Of a stretch of DNA of 64,000 nucleotides, positions 44,640 to 57,400 are shown piece after piece. Below the pieces are notes generated by a model that searched no databases, was not told where the DNA came from, and worked only from the letters and a program-made list of their open reading frames with translations. The DNA comes from Micropterix aruncella. Taxonomy: Eukaryota; Arthropoda; Insecta; Lepidoptera; Micropterigidae. Position 1 is the stretch's first letter. The number at the start of each line of letters is the position of its first letter. Position numbers and translations under genes: made by a program. The stretch is from assembly GCA_944548615.1 (NCBI GenBank), contig OX155960.1, positions 10,478,365 to 10,542,364 of the forward strand. Reading direction: 5' to 3'.

Positions 44640-45900
44640 AGTGTAATATATTCTTGCGCCGAGATTTATTTGACATTTAGGGAATTCAAAAATAAATTAA
44701 AGAAATGGTTATCGAATCATTTAAGAGACGATTCATTGTGATTTTTTTCATTGTTTTTGCTTTAATTTGTCTTTAATAAAGACATTTTATTTTGGTTTGA
44801 AAAAGGATACGCTTTGTTTTTGAGATGTGGATGAAGGGCGATCGTTCGCTAGCGATAAAGGGATCCCATTAAACCTACATTGCACTGTCGAAAGTGGTGC
44901 TCATCCAGGCATACATCTCATTTAAAATAAGCATTTCCCAATCCAGTCCGGGAAAACCTTCTAGCTATGTAAGTGGCTTTTATTATTTTTAGTTTTTCAT
45001 CACAGACTAACCATACATCAAATGTTAGAAATAATAGTTTAATAAAACTTAGGTGCACAAATTTATTCATATTTTTAAACTGTTTGTTGAATATATTTTA
45101 ACATTGAACTACCAAAAAATATTTGACTTTGTTGTTATATATTATTTTGACAATGAATTGTACTTTTTTTGACTAGATATTTTTATATTAAATCCTTTAT
45201 TACTTAATATACCTACCTATATTAAATATTAATGACTGTTTATTTCTTTTCTCACATATAACTTCATTTATATTATTTAATCGATTTTTTTATTATTGCC
45301 CGGCCCGGTGGCATAGTGGTTAGGTCGCCTGATCTTACATTGTAAGGTCCCGGGTTCGATTCCCGGCTGGGTCACCATTTTCCGTTGGGATCAAATTAAC
45401 GGAATTGCATTTTCAGTTCTGTCGATCGAATGCAATAACAAGACACACACTTACAGACATGTTACACGCACACATACATATAACACGTCATAGTAGGGTT
45501 GGTTGTAAGAGATTGTCATATGACAATAAACCCGCCCATTGTGACATTTTCACAATAAAGAGTATAAACAAACAAAACAAACAAACAATTGCCAATTATA
45601 TAATGGAATTGAATTTTATTTATTATATTATCTTTTAATATTTATTATTATTATTATTATTTTACAGACCACATTTTTGGGCAATTTAGTGTTATTATCT
45701 TTTTACTACAACTTGTACATTTGTAAGCAATCAAGCAAACTTGATTGTAATATTAGAGTCCTGTCCACCCTAGAAAGACCCAGTTGGGTGACAGAATCAA
45801 ATAAGCAAAAGGTTAAGGTTTTGCCATTCGGTGCCTGTTATTTTTGTAAACAAATCAATGTCTTACAGTAATTAATTCTTAAATAAATAAATAAATAAAA
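44640..45900 (+). mobile_element. LINE-C copy 2, 3' region, split by a SINE
   Basis: GCGCCGAGATTTATTTGAC and AATGGTTATCGAATCATT match the coding end of LINE-C (3470-3560). 44979-45290 and 45591-45900 match its 3' UTR (3225-3475 and 2880-3200, inverted), ending in (AAAT)n. The stretch 44720-44978 is less clear and may be an insertion. Confidence 0.65.
45301..45590 (+). mobile_element. tRNA-headed SINE, copy 1
   Basis: The head has an RNA polymerase III A box TGGCATAGTGG (45309-45319) and B box GGTTCGATTCC (45353-45363) with a perfect T-arm CCGGG/CCCGG. The body contains GTCGATCGAATGC and TTGTCATATGACAAT and ends in an (AAAC)n tail. It lies within a LINE-C 3' UTR whose other copy (near 3200) has no insertion. 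ATTGCC at both edges may be part of the target duplication. Confidence 0.85.
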
Positions 45901-46302
45901 TTCTATTAACGTATTTTTGTCTAGTTTGCGCTTAGTGTTTAAAACTGCCTAAACTCAGTCCGCATTCCCTATTCGCAGTGACGCTAATAGTCGCCCCAGT
46001 TTCGAACTGCCAAGACGCTTGATTGACTTCTATTCTCTGCCATGTCTGTTCTCCGTGCGTCCGTTACAAAAAGAGAAAAAATGCGGCCGCCTCTTAATAT
46101 TTTTTCCTTCAAAGTTTGTTTGTTTTGGCGCGGCGCGAGTGGGGCGAGTCGAATAAAAAGCTCGCCGTCGATGCTTCCTTTTCCGCGGTGCCGCGACACA
46201 GATTTGCTAAGAGTCGTATACTGGAGATAATAGATGTGTCACATCTTTGAAATTGGCCGATTCGCCGTCTTTCTAATATAGAATAGAATAGAATTATCTT
46301 TA

Positions 46303-47027
46303 TCTATACTAATATTATAAAGAGGTAAAGTTTGTGAGGTTGTAGGAAGTAATCTCTGGATCTACTGAACCGATGTTGTAAATTCTTTTACAAATAGAAA
46401 GCGACGTTATTTGTGAGTGTCATAGGCTATACTATATTAAACCGAAAAATTAAAAGAATTTTTCGTGGTAGTCGGATTTGCAAAGTAAGTCGGAGAATAA
46501 GCGGTCCAACGAAAACGTTTCTTACTAACGCTGCTTTAACGATGAGAGATATATGATTAAGTTCTAGAGAAAAGTTGTAGAGCTTAATAATGCCTACAAA
46601 AAATTCAGCGACAGCATACATCTAACTTTTATATTTAAGTCAGGAAAAGTAGTATGTTATATTACAAAATATTTAAATCGTTAGGTCATGTTTATTGGTC
46701 ATATTATCAAAAATTATGAATTCATATCAAAATAAGTAAATTAATCGTCTCAAAGGTTTAAAACAAAAGACTTTTCCCTTTTAGTGCATAAATAGTTAAA
46801 CAGATAATACGCTCACAAATAAGATATTTACACGAAAACACTCACAAATAACGGTATTATAGTCAAATTTGCATGCAAATACATACATATATATGCAATA
46901 AAAATATAACCCTTCTCTTGGCAGTCACGAAATAAATCATAGCACTGAGTACTAACCGAACCACACTCATAATTTCATCACAGGTAAAAAGTTTTACCGC
47001 CCAACGAACTGGGCACGGGTCAGCTAG
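46303..47027 (+). mobile_element. Helitron, non-autonomous, 725 bp
   Basis: Begins TCTATACTAATATTATAAAG immediately after an A and ends CTAG followed by T, as Helitrons inserting between A and T do. A hairpin GCCCA-ACGAAC-TGGGC (46999-47014) stands 9 bases before the CTAG. The interior lacks Rep/helicase codons, so it depends on enzymes encoded elsewhere. Confidence 0.8.
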
Positions 47028-47155
47028 TATATATATATATCTCGCAACTGACGAATTCTAATATGCGATAATTAGCTTTAATTGATAATTCATGCTTTTA
47101 TTTTATATTCTGAATGAATAAATTGAATACTGAATACTGAATACTGCGCGTGTAA

Positions 47156-47926
47156 AGGTGGGAATCCATTAGGTTCGCGCATCAACTCTGCTCCGCGCAT
47201 CTAATTGCTCAAATGGAGACGGTTCGCGCATCAACTCAAGAACAACGAGTGCTCCGCGGTTTTCATTCGAACTTTGAGCGAACATGTCGTCGCCAGAATT
47301 TATATTAAAATTTATCACCCTTCGGATACCACAGCATTATAATTTCGGTACCCCCCGATTACAGCTAGACATTTCTCTTCGGCCCACTTCATAGCGATGG
47401 AATCGCGTTTACTCAACGTCGAACGTGATGCGCGAGACGTATCCACCAACGTCTCACTTTGCTCGCGTCCACGAACAGACTGCGCATCACTTTGTGTTCG
47501 CGCATTTACCGCCACCGCTTGGAGCGCTCGCCGCGGAGCGTGTAACGTTGCACGCTCCAGGAGCGCGAACGTATCCACTACTGGAGCAGTTGCAGATGCG
47601 CGGAGCAGAGTGAGTTTGTTTGTTTATACTCTTTATTGTGAAAATGTCACAATGGGCGGGTTTATTGTCATATGACAATCTCTTACAACCAACCCTACTA
47701 TGACGTGTTATATGTATGTGTGCGTGTAACATGTATGTAAGTGTGTGTCTTGTTATTGCATTCGATCGACAGAATTGAAAATGCAATTCCGTTAATTTGA
47801 TCCCAACGGAAAATGGTGACCCAGCCAGGAATCGAATCCGGGACCTCACAATGTAAGATCAGGCGACCTAACCACTATGCCACCGGGCCGTGTAAGTTGG
47901 TGCGCGAACCTAATGGATACCCACCT
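47156..47926. mobile_element. PIF/Harbinger-like element with TAA duplication, carrying a SINE
   Basis: Inverted ends AGGTGGGAATCCATTAGG (left) and the complement of TAATGGATACCCACCT (right), continuing through GTTCGCGCA; TAA at 47153-47155 and 47927-47929. GC-rich with repeated CGCGCATC words. A minus-strand frame (47578-47315) has KWAEEKCLAVIGGYRNYN, faintly like the DNA-binding start of such transposon proteins. SINE copy 2 occupies 47613-47889. Confidence 0.7.
47613..47889 (-). mobile_element. tRNA-headed SINE, copy 2
   Basis: Inverted relative to copy 1 and about 95% identical by eye, including A and B boxes and the (AAAC)n tail (here GTTTGTTTGTTT at the left). A third, partial copy of the body lies at 47941-48015. 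Confidence 0.85.
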
Positions 47927-48046
47927 TAACATGCGTGTAGCTGTGTGTCTTGATATTACATTCGATCGACAGAATTGAAATGCATTTCCGTTAATATTAT
48001 CCCAACAGCAAATGGTGGCATTGCAGCATGTCTAGCAAACCAGACA

Positions 48047-48707
48047 ACTTGCGGTGTCAACTACAACGGGCGAGCCCGTCACCACAGGACGTTTTAACGA
48101 TTTTCTCGTTCTGTCGCCCTGCAGTGAACGTAGAAGACTTTGGACAGAACAAATCCAACGTCCAGCTACGTCACAACCCGCAAGAAGCCAACGCCTTACC
48201 GCGAGATAGCCAGTGTTACCTGGCGGGCCGACCCTCGCGCCCTTGCTTCCAATTGTGACCAGATTTCTCCGGTCTCTCGATTGGTTCCGAGTTCGAGGTC
48301 GCTTGCGCGGTCCTCTCCCTTACGAAGCGGTGAAACGGTGTGCACCGAATCTATCGCGGACCAAGGCGTCCTTTGCCCGACTCTGAACCGGGATCGGATG
48401 GCCAATGGTCATTTCAAGAGCAGTCGCCGTAAGGTAGACAACCACCCCCGCTCTATAGGAAACAATACAGTTCCCAGATTCCCCCGACTGTTAGTCGGAG
48501 AGCACAGTCGATTGGCTTGCGCCGCTCGGTGCGCAGACCGTCCAGGAGCCAGAGGGTTGATTCCCAGGGGAGACTGGTTGACCCAGTGTCCTACCCAGGT
48601 TCGCACCCCATGCGTGGAGGCCATCGGATGGGTGTTGACCCGTGAGTGTGACCGACCCTGAACACATGGGTCATCGTGGCCACCTCATCATGGGCCCATT
48701 AGCTCCC
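48047..48707 (+). mobile_element. R element copy 10, full length
   Basis: Begins ACTTGCGGTGTCAACTAC and ends GGGCCCATTAGCTCCC; 661 bp between perfect 13-bp repeats AGCAAACCAGACA (48034-48046 and 48708-48720). This is the cleanest complete copy and a good reference for the family. Confidence 0.85.
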
Positions 48708-48734
48708 AGCAAACCAGACAGTGCACCAACCGCC

Positions 48735-49410
48735 CAGTTCCGCCTGAGGTATTACCCCGAATCCGCGATCTTCCGATACCAACCATCTCCGACTGCAGAA
48801 TTACAGCCGTGTCAGAAGCTCACAGTAGCCCTGACAGGGTAAACCCCTTTAAGAGGTGGCTACCAGATAGGAGGAGAATCGTGAGTTGGGCAGGCCAGAT
48901 AACAGAGTTTAGCTAACACCACCCAAGCTGCACGGAACAATTAGGAAACCTGGTATATCAACTACAATTATATTGCGTCGCATCTGTCGTGAATACGCGC
49001 AACTTTCCGTTTAATCTGTGGCGTGATGGTTACGCGACGCGGTTACGGCCATTTCTTCTTTTTAATCTTATCTATGGAGCCCGAAGCGGCGATCGATCAT
49101 GGAGCGTTATGAACGTTTCAGATAGCTGGCATAACGGCGAACCGAACCGTATCCGGTATTGTTCGGGTTCCGGCGAGTGACGTCATCGCAATGTCTGATC
49201 TGGTTCTAGAATCTAGAATATAGGAAGAGGCAACATGGAGCAAGAAATACATAATCAGAAGACTGCTGCTTAGGAAACAGTATGTTTCCAGCCTCCTCCA
49301 GTTATTCGCCGAAGTGCAGAGTGGATTGGCTGACGCCGCACGGTGCACAAACCGCTCAGTAGCGCCCGAAGGTCATGCTTCAGTGGAAACTGATCCAACC
49401 ATGCATGCAA
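48735..49410 (+). repeat. R element variant II fragments
   Basis: 48830-48960 carries GAATCGTGAGTTGG and CCAAGCTGCACGGAAC of the variant II 3' end; 49255-49410 carries GGATTGGCTGACGCCGCACG and CAGTAGCGCCCGAAGG. The DNA between them (about 48960-49255) is GC-moderate and unrecognised. Confidence 0.5.
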
Positions 49411-49876
49411 TGATAGGCAGGGGAAACTATTAAACTTAAACTATTACTATTAACGTATGTTCAATATAACACAAGGAAAACGCAATAATTTCTCCGGACG
49501 ATTGGTGAGTGATAAGGCGCAATAACAATCGCTCTGGGCGATGTTATCAGGGACATAATCGCCTCATTTGCGCTACGCTAAAGCTAAATTCAATGGGGAA
49601 AGTAGGCGCATTCTGATGACGCGGAAGTGCGTGTTTGGGATGGCAGATATCCACCGAGTTTTCCTTTCTTTTAGATGCAATCGTTGACAAGTCGCCGTGG
49701 AATAGTACCTCGTTATTTGATGGTTTATTTAAGTGCACTGTGTTTAACAGGCGCGACTGTGTGCGATTACAGTATTTTAAAAATTGATATTCATTATTTG
49801 CATTGTTAAACCTAATATTTCCTTCTAACACCAGAAAAAAAACTGAACTGTTACGAAACTATTAGTTGCCTTCGAA
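49411..49876. other. Nothing recognised
   Basis: A minus-strand frame (49831-49547) is open but shows no family motif, no splice-bounded structure and no repeats. Confidence 0.35.
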
Positions 49877-50272
49877 GTAGGGATAGACATCGATGTCCGA
49901 TATATCGCAAACATCGATGGTTAGAGATCAATGTTCGATGATTTTTACATCGATAATGCCTGTTTTGGCACCATCGATATTCTTTCGTCGATATTTCTCA
50001 TCTATACATTGTGTTTTCTTTAGCCTTATATATGAATAATAATATGTTATCGAAGTGTTTATTTCTTAACACTTTAAACGACGAATGTTGGAAATGAATT
50101 GATTAAACACTGCCTTTTCCTATTTTTAACTAACGCTAGCGAACGATGTTTTAATGACGAAAATATTAATGTTTAGATGAGCTACATAAATATCAATGAT
50201 TTGCTAATGATAATTATCGAACATCGATGTTTGCGGTGACATCGATGTTTTTCCTTCGATGTCCATCCCTAG
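49877..50272. mobile_element. hAT-like MITE with clustered ATCGAT words
   Basis: Ends TAGGGATAGACATCGATG and the complement CATCGA...TCCATCCCTA. Six ATCGAT hexamers occur, mainly near the two ends. The 8-bp flanks (CTTCGAAG and GTTCAAAA) are similar but not identical, so the target duplication is uncertain. Confidence 0.6.
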
Positions 50273-50528
50273 TTCAAAAGGGATAGTCTATGGGGCCCAA
50301 CGGGATTTCTGCCAGTTTTCTTAAAATTCGTTTAAATTCTATCATTTTTCTTCAAATGTTTCTATGAAATTTTTGGAGGGCTTAAAGTATTGGGTTCAAA
50401 ATGCATTCTAGCGACTTATAATAAGAAATATAATTATGTATTTTTTAATTATTGAAAACTGTAAGTAGGTCGTACCAAATCGATGGGTACTACATTATGT
50501 GCTATACAGGTAACCTATAAGGTGTACA

Positions 50529-51177
50529 ACTAGACCTGTCAACTACAACGGGCGAACCCGTCACTTCAGGAAGTTTTAACGATATTAGATCGTTCTGCCG
50601 TGAGGTGAGTGTAGAAGACTTGGGACGAAAACAGTCCACTGTCTAGTTACGCAACACGCCCGTCAGAGCCCAACGCCTTACAGCGAGGCACCGTGGAAAG
50701 GTACTCAGCGGGCAGCCTCGCCCCATGACTACCAGTTTAGAAGGATATATCCGTATGGAAATAACCATCAGGATAACTCCGACCTCTTGACTGGTTACAG
50801 GATCGAGGTCGCTTGCGCGGTCCGCTCCCTTACGTAGCGGTGATACCGTGTCTACCGAATATATCGTGTTACACGGCATCCTTTGCCCGGCTCTTTACCC
50901 GGCATGGTCGTTTCAAGAGCAGTTGCCCTTAGGTTAACAACTCCCCCGGCTGTTAGTCGGGAGGCACAATCGATTGGCTGACGCCCTACGGTCCGCAAAT
51001 CGTTTGGTAGCGCCCGAAGGTTGACTCCTAGAGGAGACTGACCCGCAGGCCAGAGTCCGAGAGCCCGGACTCGCACTTCAGCATGGAGGCCGCCGGATAG
51101 GAGTTGACCCGTGCGTTTGACCGACCCTATACTCGTACACATGGGCTTTAGTGGCCAAATTGCAAAAGGGCCTATTG
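50529..51177 (+). mobile_element. R element copy 11, nearly full length
   Basis: Begins ACTAGACCTGTCAACTAC; contains one GGAAGGATAT-like unit and ends near GGGCCTATT, followed by a run of T's. A short GGTGT occurs at both edges; no longer duplication was found. Confidence 0.7.
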
Positions 51178-52734
51178 GTGTTTTTTTTTTTTTGTAATTA
51201 AATATACTTTTGATTAATTTATAGTGTACATATTAGAACTCTGACACTAAAACATAATACCAAAATCAATAAATAAAAATCAAAAATATCATGAGGTAAT
51301 CACAGTTAATAAATTATTTTTTATCTTTGTAACCACAGAGTTGGTTATAAAGAAGAAAGAAATATTGCAATAATCAAAACAAGGACGTAGTCCTCTCGAG
51401 GACTTCAGAGGCTTTGACTCTGAATAACTATTTTTGCATAAATGAAATATTTATTTTTATATTCTATACTCTGGCCAAATTTTAAATTCCTTGTTAACTC
51501 TGTAAAAGAAATTTCTTTTTTTTTTTCAAATTTTGTTTGATTAATAACATATACAACATAACAATAATCTTATATAATATATAAAAATGGATGTTTGTAT
51601 ATCTATCCGAGCTTAATAGTCTCCGAGACCGTTTGACCGATCACCATGAAAGCTGGCACATATAAAACTCTGTTATGCACCGCTTGATGACCACATAATA
51701 GTCGATTCAAAGACATCGACATTTTTTACTTGAACCAACCTAAATTCAGCGAGGCTGTCCTTAGCTCACTAGGCGTCTAGGAAGTGAGTATATAATATAC
51801 ACATACACATTGTTTCAAAACACTCAGAGCGAAAATGAGAATAGCAAAGAGTATAATTTGAATACCTATATCCTATCCTACATATATTCCATCCCTCTCC
51901 TTTCCTATCCTTGCAATAGTTCGATTGTAATTTAATTAATTTAATTTAGTGCAATGCAACTTTTGATTTATCTTATAAGAAAATAATGTAGAATACAATT
52001 AATCGGCCAGCGAAACACTGTATTAAGATAATTAGTCATAATTAATGAAGCGCTGTATGTATCCCGAAAATAAAATAAATATATGTATTTTTCTATGGAG
52101 AAGGTTTATATGAACTTCTATACTGCTCAACCGATCCCCATGAAAATTGGTATACGTAGACATTTGAGCCCGCATAATATTTTCGCGCTATTCACTTTGT
52201 TGTAGCTTTGCCAATAGCTGGCGCTGCAGCACATCAACTTATATACCATATGGTACATTCAATTTTAATGTTTTTTTGGTCTATTTTTTGGATTAACAAC
52301 TGCAAATAAATAATTTACTATTATGTAATCCGTCCGTCTATGAAGCAATACCATGTGCAATCTATATAATTATGTATTTGTGTCCTCCCCTGGTAGGTCT
52401 GGTGCCTTGCCGATCGGTGCCTATTATTTACTATGTGTGCATTTACCAAAAATAAAAACGGCTATTAAACTTAATTTCTAGCCTTGTATTCGAGAGTAAT
52501 TTCGCCTAGGTCATAACGTTTATAATTTAATTACGTCGTTTCGTTGATTTCCGCTTATTAGGTAGTTATATCTCACACTGATATGTCTTGCAACGACTCT
52601 GGATTTTTAAGCAACAATTAATTATTTAACCTCCAAGAATGACAATCTTATTTGCGATGCTGTTATTATTAAATTGCAATACGTACAAAGTATGCAAGTA
52701 CTCATTGAACGCCGTCTTTACATGTTTCTTTGCA
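51178..52734. other. AT-rich DNA with old repeat traces
   Basis: Around 51575-51680 and 52078-52170 there are phrases about 'ACCGATCNCCATGAAA' typical of degraded non-coding insect repeats. No gene or clear element ends. Confidence 0.35.
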
Positions 52735-52742
52735 TGCCAACC

Positions 52743-53631
52743 AGTGTTGCCAATTAGCATATAGCATATAAGAAAATATTTGGCGTATTTTCTTCTTGTT
52801 TAGCATATCTTTTTAGCTTTTAGCATATAGCATATTTAGGTTTTGAGCATTTGGCACATTTTTATAAAATATTAAAAGAATGGAAATCACAATCTTTCTT
52901 CTAACAAAAGTCGATATCGATAACTCCATCGATGTTCCGTTTGTAGACTGATGTCAGTTTGCAATGTCTCTTTTAACATTACCGCATTCAAATGCAGATA
53001 TTGAACGTGTATTCAGCTAAATGGGTCTGGTCAAAACAAAACTTCGAAATTGTTTGGCGATGAGAACCCTGAATGCCATTTTGTATATCAGATTTGGCCT
53101 AAAGAGAGCAGGAAAGTGCTGTTATTCTTACACTGTTCCAGACGATATAGTACGTTGTATAGATACCAAAGAGAGTTACGGTTCTGGCTCTCAGCCCTCT
53201 ACATCAGCTGCTGTTGATGAAGATGAAGATATTGTATTTTATTTCTTGATAAATAATAACTCAAAATTATGTTGACGTTTTAAAAATAAAGTTAGCGTAT
53301 GTCTGGCTTATTTTTAACGCACTCAAACATATTTTAAAGTAGTTAAGTGAATTGCCAATACAGACCTTAAAATATGTCCATGTTTTCCCCCAAAAAGCTT
53401 AGATCAACGTGTTTGTGACTCTTATATTCGAACTACCGTGATTGTGTTACGCAAAAGTCCTGTTTTGAGCTCTTTTAGTACTTATTTGGGTAAACATGCC
53501 TATTAAATTTACATATAATTGTCAATGAAGTAACTTAGCATATTTTTTGGCATGTTTTGCAGGATTTAGCATATTTTTAGCATTTTTTTACACCAGCTTA
53601 GCATATTTTGGAGCAGCCTTGGTGGCAACAC
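52743..53631 (+). pseudogene. hAT element remnant with transposase dimerisation domain
   Basis: Plus-strand codons at about 52970-53190 read LPHSNADIERVFS, a TAA, then MGLVKTKLRNCLAMRTLNAI and LYIRFGLKRAGKCC, the carboxy-terminal hAT dimerisation domain with one nonsense codon. The ends are AGTGTTGCCAA and TTGGTGGCAACAC; TGCCAACC flanks both sides (52735-52742 and 53632-53639). The edges are rich in TAGCATAT words. The rest of the transposase is deleted. Confidence 0.85.
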
Positions 53632-53675
53632 TGCCAACCAGTGCCACAATCCGGCGACAACGTGCCAAAGTTGAG

Positions 53676-53725
53676 CGGTGTCGACTTCAAAGGGCGAACT
53701 CGTCACCCCAGGATTATTACATTAG
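53676..53725 (+). repeat. R element 5' end fragment
   Basis: GCGGTGTCGACTTCAAAGGG and GAACTCGTCACCCCAGGA match the start of the family, then similarity stops. Confidence 0.5.
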
Positions 53726-53779
53726 TACCATTTTCGGACCCGCAATTTCAGTACTAATTGGCAATTTCCAATATCTTAA

Positions 53780-54117
53780 CCTCCTAGTAGTAGTAGTAGT
53801 AAACGGAGTGGGGGGCTTGTTTCCAGCCCTTGATGTCACAGGGATCTATAAGATCTATAAGATCCTTTACCCACTTTGTGGTTGGGTCAGTGGTCTGCTA
53901 GTATCTCCGTACTGCTTACCAGTCCATACAGATCACTAACCTTCAAGTTGGGCAGATCGCTGGGTTCGAGAAAGGCTCAAGCCAGTCAACTGTGTCTTTT
54001 TGCGGCGAGGACTGGGCAGCCACCAACGATGTGTATGCTGTCTTCAGGTTCTTCGTCACATTTTCGACAGTCCTCGCTCTTGGTCAAGCCAAGGTTGAAT
54101 AGCTGTGCTCTAAGAGT
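53780..54117 (-). mobile_element. LINE-B, 3' part (outermost layer of a nest)
   Basis: Minus strand reads LRAQLFNLGLTKSEDCRKC, DEEPEDSIHIVGGCPVLA and KRHS, a Cys-rich carboxy end after the RNase H domain, and ends in a (TAC)n-type tail. It is joined in reading order to 59590-59283 across the inserted elements; the overlap word TTAGAGCACA is present at both broken edges. Confidence 0.75.
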
Positions 54118-54403
54118 AGAGTGGGGGCTAATGGACCCTGTTGCAGTTGGCCACTAAGACCTATTTGTTCAGGATCGGTCAAACTCACGGGTTAACACCC
54201 ATCCGGCGGCCTCCACGTATGAAGTGCGAGGAGGCCGCCGAGGTTTTCCCTAGGAGTCAATATTCTGGCGCTCCTGGATGGTATGCGCACTGTGCAGCGT
54301 CAGCCAATAGATTATGCATTCTGACCGACAGCTGGAGGAGTCTGTAAAGAGTACTGTCTCCTATAGAGCGGGGGTAGTTGTTCACCTTACGGCGACTGCT
54401 CTT
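54118..54403 (-). mobile_element. R element copy 12, 3' part (middle layer)
   Basis: Continues at 58948-59282. The whole copy is flanked by TGTGCTCTAAGAGT (54104-54117) and TGTGCTCTAAGGGT (59283-59296), a 14-bp duplication with one mismatch, which are bases of LINE-B. Confidence 0.8.
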
Positions 54404-54491
54404 AGTTAGTAGTTAGTTAGTTTGTCTGGGCTTTTTCCCGCACTTGACCTCTTGATTGGGCCGTTGTGCGTGGCTCATGTTTCTATTTATG

Positions 54492-57400
54492 TTACTCCAG
54501 CCAACCCAGGCTGTCCCAGAAGGTTAGCAGCCTGTTTGGGTTGCTACAGGCCTCCGGGACAGATGCTGGAGATTGTAGTATTTTTGCCCGTTGCTCTGCC
54601 ACGCTCCTGCATTCCATGAGCACATGCTGTGGCGTTTCTTCTTCCTCCATGCATCCTCTGCATAGAGGGCTGTCTGTCACACCTATGGTAAACAGGTGTT
54701 TGTTTAGGGGACAGTGGCCTGTCATAGTACCTATGACTTTACGGATTTTGTCCCTTTTTAATCTGGTGAGGTTGCGGGCAAGTTTTTTGGATGCTTCCGG
54801 AACCGCGTTCTTTGTTTGCCTGCATCCTGCGTTCTTTTTCCATTCTGTAAGGTGGGTTTCTTCGGTGTTCCTGCGTAGCCATGTTTTTATTTGGGCCTGG
54901 GGAATGGGCATCAAGGGTTCCGGTCCATGTAATATTTCCTTTGATCCCCTTTTGGCCAGTTCGTCTGCCGCGTCGTTTCCCAGTGAGTCGCTGTGCCCTT
55001 TAATCCATTGCAGGGTCACTCTATTTGACCCTGCAATGGATTGGAGCGCATTGTGGCATTCCAGTACAAGGACAGAGGTTATAGTATTTTTTGCTAGCGC
55101 TTGTAGCACGGAGGCACTGTCGGAGACAAATTTCAAGCTTAGGTCTCCGACATCTTTGGCTGCAACTGCTTGTGCTGCTCTGGTGATGCCAATGCATTCT
55201 GCTTGGAAGATCGTATTTAGGTTGCCTAGGGTAGTTGATATTTTGATGTTTAGATCATTTGAGAAGACGCCGGCTCCGGTACCTTGAGTGGTTTTGGAGC
55301 CATCTGTGTATATCCTTACTTCATTTGTACCAGAGTGATCTGCTGGTTCTGCAATGAGTTGGATATTGTATCTTCGATCAAAGACATGATGGCATATTAT
55401 CCTGTCCATGGGTGCGTCCAGAAGAGGTATTTCTTCTAGAACCCGTTTCAGAATTTTTGAGTGTGGTGTTTCTGTGTTTTGTTTCCACAGTCCATTTGCT
55501 CTTAGTCTTAGAGCGGCTGCCTTAGCCTCCTCTTGGATGACAAGATCCAGAGGTCTCATGTTTAGGAGGTACTCTAGTGCGGCCGATGGTGTGGTTCTCA
55601 TACATCCAGTGGCTGCTACACACGCTAAGCGTTGCAGGCTCTGGAGTCTCGCTTTCACTGTGGTCAGTTGTGTTCTGGGCCACCATACAACTGATCCATA
55701 AGTCAGAGAGGGCCTGATGACTGATGTGTACAGCCAGAGTGTGATTTTTGGGTTGAGACCCCATTTTTTCCCCACTAGTCTCCGACACTGCCAAAAAGTT
55801 AGGCAGGCCCTCTTTGTTTTGGCTTCGATATGACTCGCCCAGTTTAATTTGCTGTCAAGGATGACTCCCAGATATTTCACCTCTGTAGATAGGGAGAGTT
55901 TGGTGTTGAATAGTTTTGGTGCTTGTAGTTCTGGCAACTTCCTCTTCTTGGTGAAGAGGATGAGTTCTGTCTTTTTCGGATTTACTGACAATTTATGTTC
56001 GTCACACCATTTTTCTACTATCTGCAAAGCTGAGCGCATGACTTTACATAGCATATTTTCTGCGTTTCCATTAATCATTATTGCTAGGTCGTCGGCATAA
56101 CCAATAGTAGTGTAGCCCCTTTCATTTAGTGTTTTTATGAGGCTGTCCACTACTATGTTCCATAGAAGTGGTGATAGGACCCCCCCTTGGGGGCATCCTT
56201 TAACTACCTTCGCTCTTGTGGTAGTATTCATCACTATCTGGACCGCCCTTTTGCTGACCAGCTCCGTGATCCATTTTATGGTGACTGGTTCCACCTTAAG
56301 TTCTTGTAGGGCGTGGTTTATGCTGTTGTGCATGGTTTTGTCAAAAGCGCCTTCTATGTCTATAAAGGCGGCGAGTGTTGACAGCTTATTTGTTAGAGCC
56401 GATTCTATTTTGTGCACCACCATGTGTAGTGCCGACTCTGTTGATTTGCCTTTTGTGTGGGCGTGTTGTTGTGGGTGTAGTTGTTTATTTCTTAGTGCCC
56501 CATCCCTTAGGTGACGGTCCATCAGTCTTTCTAACGTCTTTAGTAAGAAAGACGTTAGGCTGATAGGTCTGAAGGATTTGGCGTGTGAGTAGTCCTCCTT
56601 TCCCGGTTTCGGTAAGAAGACTACTTTCGCCTCTCTCCATGCCTTTGGAATGTATTTGAAGGCTATGCAGGCCCTATAGATTGGTAGTAAGTATTTTGTT
56701 GCATGGGTTGGTTGCCATTGTAGTAGTGCTGGGAAAATGCCATCCAGCCCTGCGGATTTGAAAGGTTTGAAGCTTTTCAGGGCCCATTTTATCTTGTCCT
56801 CAGTTACTATCTTGTTTGCAACTTCCCATTCTTGGGTTGTTGGTGTGCTGTAGTTTTCGTCTGGCCACTCAGGATCTTCTGTGATTTGACATCCAGGAAA
56901 GTGTGTTTCCAGGAGTACTGAGCTGGTTTCTACATCTGTGTTTGTGTAAGTGCCGTCTTCCTTTTTTAGGGAGCCTAGGAGGTTGGGCTCACCTTTAGCT
57001 AGGATTTTCTTTATTCTTCCGGCTTGGTTCGTTGAGTTTATGCTACTGCAGAAGTTTTGCCAGGATTCTGTTCTCCGGAATCTGATCCGCTTCTTGTAGT
57101 GTTTTTGTGCCGTTTTGTATTTATCCCAGTCCTCACTGGTTCTGGTATTTTTTGCTCGGTTAAAGAGTGTCCTGAGTCCTCGACGTAGCCTTTCCAGCTC
57201 TGGCCCCCACCATGAGCTTTTTCCTGGGTCTTTAGGTTTTACAACAGGACATGCCAGTTCATAACTACTTAAAAGGGTTGTAGTTAGGATCTGTACGTTT
57301 GTTTCTATGTTTTCTGTGCTAAGTGCTGCGTTAGTTAGTTGTTTGTCTCCTAACGCTTTGTTTAGTAAATGTGTGTACCTTGTAATATCGGTTTTACGGG

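Noticed and set aside
45301..45375. A functional tRNA gene
   Set aside because: A and B boxes and the T-arm are good, but the anticodon arm does not fold normally and the same unit recurs with a SINE body and tail.
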